Shown: in pieces, positions 60,769-64,000 of the stretch
How the letters are laid out: the number at the start of each line of letters is the position of its first letter
How positions within the stretch are numbered: the stretch's first letter is position 1
NCBI RefSeq assembly: GCF_004751985.1
Contig: NZ_CP038492.1
Coordinates: forward strand, 2,232,001 to 2,296,000
DNA: 64,000 bases
Direction: 5' to 3'
DNA from: Rhodophyticola sp. CCM32
Lineage (GTDB): Bacteria > Pseudomonadota > Alphaproteobacteria > Rhodobacterales > Rhodobacteraceae
The notes under the pieces: model-generated
What the model was told of the DNA's origin: nothing
Database searches by the model: none
The model's input: the letters and a program-made list of their open reading frames with translations, nothing else
Made by a program: the position numbers and the translations under genes

Positions 60769-62670
60769 TCACGCCTGTCCCTGCGGATAGCCGATGGATG
60801 TCAGCGCTTCTGCAATCTCATCCAGAATGACAGGGTCGTCGATGGTTGCGGGCATCTTGAAATCCTCACCATCGGCGATCTTCACCATCGTGCCGCGCAA
60901 TATCTTGCCGGATCTTGTTTTGGGCAGCCGGTCCACCACCAGGGCCAGTTTGAAGGCTGCAACCGGTCCGATCTTCTGACGCACCAGTTTCACGGATTCG
61001 GAGATCACCTCCTCGGGCGTTGCGGCACTGCCGGAATTGAGACACAGAAACCCCAGCGGCAACTGGCCTTTCAGTGTATCGCCCACCCCGATCACCGCGC
61101 ATTCCGCAACCTCGGGATGGCTGGCCAGCACCTCTTCCATCGCACCGGTTGACAGGCGATGGCCCGCGACATTGATCACATCATCGGTACGCGCCATGAT
61201 ATAGAGATATCCGTCCTCGTCCTTATAACCCGCATCGCCGGTTTCATAATATCCGGGGAAATGCTCCAGATAGCTTTTCAGATAGCGCGCTTCGGCCTTC
61301 CAGAGGGTTGGAAAAGTGCCCGGCGGCAGCGGCAGTTTGACCGCAATCGCGCCCAGATCGCCCGGCGCCATCTCATGCCCGCCCTCATCCAGAATCTGCA
61401 CGTCATATCCCGGCATCGGCACGGCGGGAGAGCCGATTTTCACCGGCAGATGTTCGATCCCGATCGGGTTGCCCGCAATCGCCCAGCCGGTTTCAGTCTG
61501 CCACCAATGGTCAATCACCGCCACACCCAGCTTGTCGATCGCCCATTCAATCGTATCCGGGTCGGCCCGTTCGCCCGCAAGAAACAGGCTTTCAAGGCTT
61601 TTCAGGTTGTAATCCCCCACCAGCGCCCCGCCCGGATCATCGCGTTTGATGGCTCGGAAGGCCGTGGGCGCCGTGAACAGGCATTTCACCTTGTGATCCT
61701 GAATAACCCGCCAGAACGTGCCCGCATCGGGCGTGCCCACCGGTTTGCCCTCGAACACGATGGTGGAGCAGCCGAAGATCAGCGGCGCGTAACAGATATA
61801 GGAATGGCCCACAACCCAGCCGACATCGGAGGCCGCCCAGAACACCTCGCCCGGGTTCATGTCATAGAGATTGCGCATCGACCAGTTCAGCGCCACCAGA
61901 TGCCCGGCGGTGTGGCGCACCACGCCTTTGGGTTGCCCGGTCGTGCCGCTGGTATAGAGAATATAGGCCGGGTGGTTGCCTTCCACCGGAATGCAGGCGG
62001 CAGGTTCCACCCCGTATTGAAACGCATGCCAGGCCACATCGCGCCCCTCTTCCAGATGGGCAACCTGTTGCTCGCGCTGAAAGATCACGCAGAATTCCGG
62101 CTGATGCGTGGACAGTTCCAGCGCCCCGTCCAGCAGCGGCTTATACTGCACCACGCGCCCCGGCTCGATCCCGCAGGAGGCCGCGATGATGCATTTCGGC
62201 GTGCAATCGTCGATCCGCACCGCCAGCTCATTGGAGGCGAACCCGCCAAAGACCACGCAATGGATCGCCCCCAGACGGGCACAGGCCAGCATCGCCTCCA
62301 CCGCTTCGGGGACCATCGGCATATAGATGATCACCCGGTCGCCCTTGGTCACCCCCTTGGCGGCCAGCGCCCCGGCCAGACTGGCCACGCGCTCCTGCAA
62401 TTCCGCATAGGTAATCTCATGTTTGGTATGGGTGACCGGGCTGTCATGAATGATGGCGATACGCCCGCCATGGCCTGCCTCCACATGGCGGTCCACCGCG
62501 TTCCAGCAGGTGTTGACCAGACCATCGGCATACCATTCGTAAAGCGGCGCATTTTCCTCAAACAGCGCCTTGGAAGGGGGGTGATCCCAGTCGATCGTCT
62601 CGGCGGCTGCCATCCAGAACCGGTTCGGATCGGCCTGCGACTGCTTATAGATCTCCGAATATCCCATCAT
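60769..62670 (-). CDS. prpE: propionyl-CoA synthetase (propionate--CoA ligase)
   Basis: A 633-residue acyl-CoA synthetase. The AMP-binding motif is YILYTSGTTGQPKGVVRH near 230, and the acetyl/propionyl-specific N-terminus includes NTCWNAVDRHVEAG. The C-terminal hinge and catalytic Lys are in LPKTRSGKILRG near 585, where acetylation usually switches the enzyme. PrpE activates propionate for methylmalonyl-CoA or methylcitrate routes; an acetyl-CoA role is also possible. GGGAGGGAGT precedes two consecutive ATGs. It is read in the same direction as maeB behind it. Confidence 0.93.
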   Translation of the reverse strand: MMGYSEIYKQSQADPNRFWMAAAETIDWDHPPSKALFEENAPLYEWYADGLVNTCWNAVDRHVEAGHGGRIAIIHDSPVTHTKHEITYAELQERVASLAGALAAKGVTKGDRVIIYMPMVPEAVEAMLACARLGAIHCVVFGGFASNELAVRIDDCTPKCIIAASCGIEPGRVVQYKPLLDGALELSTHQPEFCVIFQREQQVAHLEEGRDVAWHAFQYGVEPAACIPVEGNHPAYILYTSGTTGQPKGVVRHTAGHLVALNWSMRNLYDMNPGEVFWAASDVGWVVGHSYICYAPLIFGCSTIVFEGKPVGTPDAGTFWRVIQDHKVKCLFTAPTAFRAIKRDDPGGALVGDYNLKSLESLFLAGERADPDTIEWAIDKLGVAVIDHWWQTETGWAIAGNPIGIEHLPVKIGSPAVPMPGYDVQILDEGGHEMAPGDLGAIAVKLPLPPGTFPTLWKAEARYLKSYLEHFPGYYETGDAGYKDEDGYLYIMARTDDVINVAGHRLSTGAMEEVLASHPEVAECAVIGVGDTLKGQLPLGFLCLNSGSAATPEEVISESVKLVRQKIGPVAAFKLALVVDRLPKTRSGKILRGTMVKIADGEDFKMPATIDDPVILDEIAEALTSIGYPQGQA

Positions 62671-62793
62671 ACTCCCTCCCTTAACCTGGTCTGTCTCATA
62701 GCCGGGATAGCAGGACCCCCGCAAAGCGACAGGGCGTCACTGGCAGCGGTAACACCGCCCCGCCGGACCCGCGATATGAAACCTGACCTGCGC

Positions 62794-64000
62794 TCAACCA
62801 TAAAGCCCAACCGGGGTTCCGGCCAGCGCACTCATATTCAACAGGCCCCGCGCGGTGATCGCGGGCGTCACGATATGGGCACGGTTGCCCATCCCCATCA
62901 GAACCGGGCCAACCTCCAGCCCGTTGGCTTTCATTTTCAGGATGTTGCGGGCCGCACCTGCGGCATCGGTGTTGGAAAAGACCAGCGCATTCGCCGCCCC
63001 CTCCATCTGCGAATTGGGGAAAATCCGGGCCCGCAACTCAGGGTCCAGCGCGCTGTCGATATGCATCTCGCCCTCATAGGGGAAATCAGGGGCCCGGTCA
63101 TTCAGAAGGATCATCGCGTCGCGCATCCGCCGGCCGCTATCGCTGTCGAGATTGCCGAATTGCGAACCTGAACAGAGCGCCACTTTCGGATCCACACCAA
63201 ACCGCCGCACATGCCGGGCGGTGGAGACCACCGTCTCGGCAATCTGTTCCGGTGTCGGCTGCGCATGGACATGGGTGTCGGCGATGAATAACGGCCCATC
63301 TTCCAGCACCATCAGGCTCAGCGCACCGGCCGGATGCAACGCAGGCGTGCCCAGCAATTGCTGCACATAATTCAGATGCCACAGATATTGCCCGAACGTG
63401 CCGCAGATCAGGCTGTCGGCCTCTTCACGATAGACCATGACCGCGCCGATTGCTGTGGTATTCGTGCGCATGATCGCGCGGGCCAGATCAGGCGTTACCC
63501 CGCGCCGCTGCATCACCTCGTGATAGGTTGTCCAGTAATCGCGGTAGCGCGGGTCGTTTTCCGGGTTCACCAGTACGAAATCGCGCATCGGGCGAATGTC
63601 GAGACCGGCGCGTTCCGCCCGCGCCTCAACCACTTCGGGGCGGCCGATCAGGATCGGCTTGTCCGTTGTGTCCTCCAGCATCGCCTGGGCCGCGCGCAGC
63701 ACCCGTTCATCTTCGCCTTCGCAGAACACAATGCGCCGGGTTGTGGTGGCAGCGGCCTCGAAAACCGGGCGCATGATCAGGGCGGATTTGAACACGGACT
63801 GGTTCAGTTTCGCCTTGTAAACCTCCAGATCCTCCAGCGGGCGGGTTGCCACGCCACTGTCCATCGCCGCCTTGGCCACGGCACCGGCGACCACACCCAT
63901 CAGCCTTGGGTCAAAAGGTTTCGGGATCAGATAATCGCGCCCGAAGGTCAGTTGCTCGCCGCGATAGATCGCGGCGGCCTCGGCGCTGGTCGTGACCCGC
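62794..64000 (-). CDS. maeB: NADP-dependent malic enzyme (MaeB), C-terminal part
   Basis: The frame stays open to the window edge: upstream of an internal ATG at 63900 it continues as LIPKPFDPRLMGVVAGAVAK, so the start lies outside. The visible 402 residues include the end of the malic-enzyme domain and the whole C-terminal phosphotransacetylase-like domain (IVFCEGEDERVLRAAQAM; ALCSGSQFGNLDSDSGRRMR; LVFSNTDAAGAARNILK). This hybrid form, about 760 residues when complete, decarboxylates malate to pyruvate making NADPH; the PTA-like part is regulatory, responding to acetyl-CoA. Confidence 0.93.
   Translation of the reverse strand, partial: RVTTSAEAAAIYRGEQLTFGRDYLIPKPFDPRLMGVVAGAVAKAAMDSGVATRPLEDLEVYKAKLNQSVFKSALIMRPVFEAAATTTRRIVFCEGEDERVLRAAQAMLEDTTDKPILIGRPEVVEARAERAGLDIRPMRDFVLVNPENDPRYRDYWTTYHEVMQRRGVTPDLARAIMRTNTTAIGAVMVYREEADSLICGTFGQYLWHLNYVQQLLGTPALHPAGALSLMVLEDGPLFIADTHVHAQPTPEQIAETVVSTARHVRRFGVDPKVALCSGSQFGNLDSDSGRRMRDAMILLNDRAPDFPYEGEMHIDSALDPELRARIFPNSQMEGAANALVFSNTDAAGAARNILKMKANGLEVGPVLMGMGNRAHIVTPAITARGLLNMSALAGTPVGLYG

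Noticed and set aside
61159..63171. 670-codon open frame opposite prpE and maeB
   Set aside because: It spans the ends of two well-supported genes and the gap between them, has antisense-type composition and no recognisable motif.
1..64000. CRISPR array, tRNA or rRNA genes
   Set aside because: No regularly spaced direct repeats and no tRNA-like cloverleaf or rRNA stretch was seen while reading through.

Overview
The window looks like chromosomal DNA of an alphaproteobacterium of the Rhodobacteraceae (Roseobacter/Rhodobacter/Paracoccus type). The grounds are high-GC coding sequence, a nas nitrate-assimilation operon headed by nasT-nasS, a tad pilus locus whose Flp pilins carry the GAVTVDW signature, a glycosyltransferase-like gene inside the nas operon, and many protein variants typical of that family. 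No rRNA, tRNA, CRISPR array, transposase or prophage block was seen. The genus was not determined.

Layout: (1) 1-5.3 kb: the end of a cpdB-type nucleotidase, two small membrane proteins, a solo LuxR regulator, a HAD phosphatase and a MaoC hydratase. (2) 5.3-19.3 kb, minus strand: a complete nitrate-assimilation block read as nasT-nasS, then a leader RNA, nrtA-nrtB-nrtCD-nirB-nirD-nasA-trpD2-like-cysG. Nitrate is imported by NrtABCD, reduced by NasA and then by NirBD, with siroheme from CysG. NasS/NasT sense nitrate and probably control read-through of a terminator in the nrtA leader, where two A1/G4 hexaloop hairpins are visible. The fused ABC ATPase gene has a one-base frameshift in a G run. 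(3) 19.7-31.8 kb: an ABC exporter, an RND efflux pair, an AhpD-like protein, an M48 lipoprotein peptidase, an HDAC-family deacetylase, a two-subunit 3-oxoacid CoA-transferase and a lytic transglycosylase. (4) 32.0-45.0 kb, plus strand: a tad (type IVc) pilus locus with three flp pilin genes, rcpC/cpaB, rcpA secretin, an OmpA-like lipoprotein, tadZ, tadA, tadB, tadC, two TPR lipoproteins, prepilin peptidase tadV and an uncharacterised AAA ATPase. (5) 45.2-64 kb: Lhr-type helicase and PdeM of the ligase-associated DNA repair set, a membrane LytTR regulator, C1 folate enzymes (folD, fhs), small proteins, an orphan Flp-like protein with a long extension, trmL, a beta-helix protein, propionyl-CoA synthetase and a partial malic enzyme.

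The most distinctive non-coding content is a set of short palindromic, non-autonomous repeat families in the intergenic gaps: a 107-bp element in two inverted copies, a 98-bp near-perfect hairpin with a diverged second copy, paired palindromes in three places, an element with AGAAATCGTTTA ends, and a GC-rich inverted pair. All were found by eye. A genome-wide search would show how many copies exist.

The best candidates for new biology are the nas leader RNA, these repeat families, the extended orphan Flp-like protein and the tad-linked ATPase. I did not see a wholly new multi-gene system.
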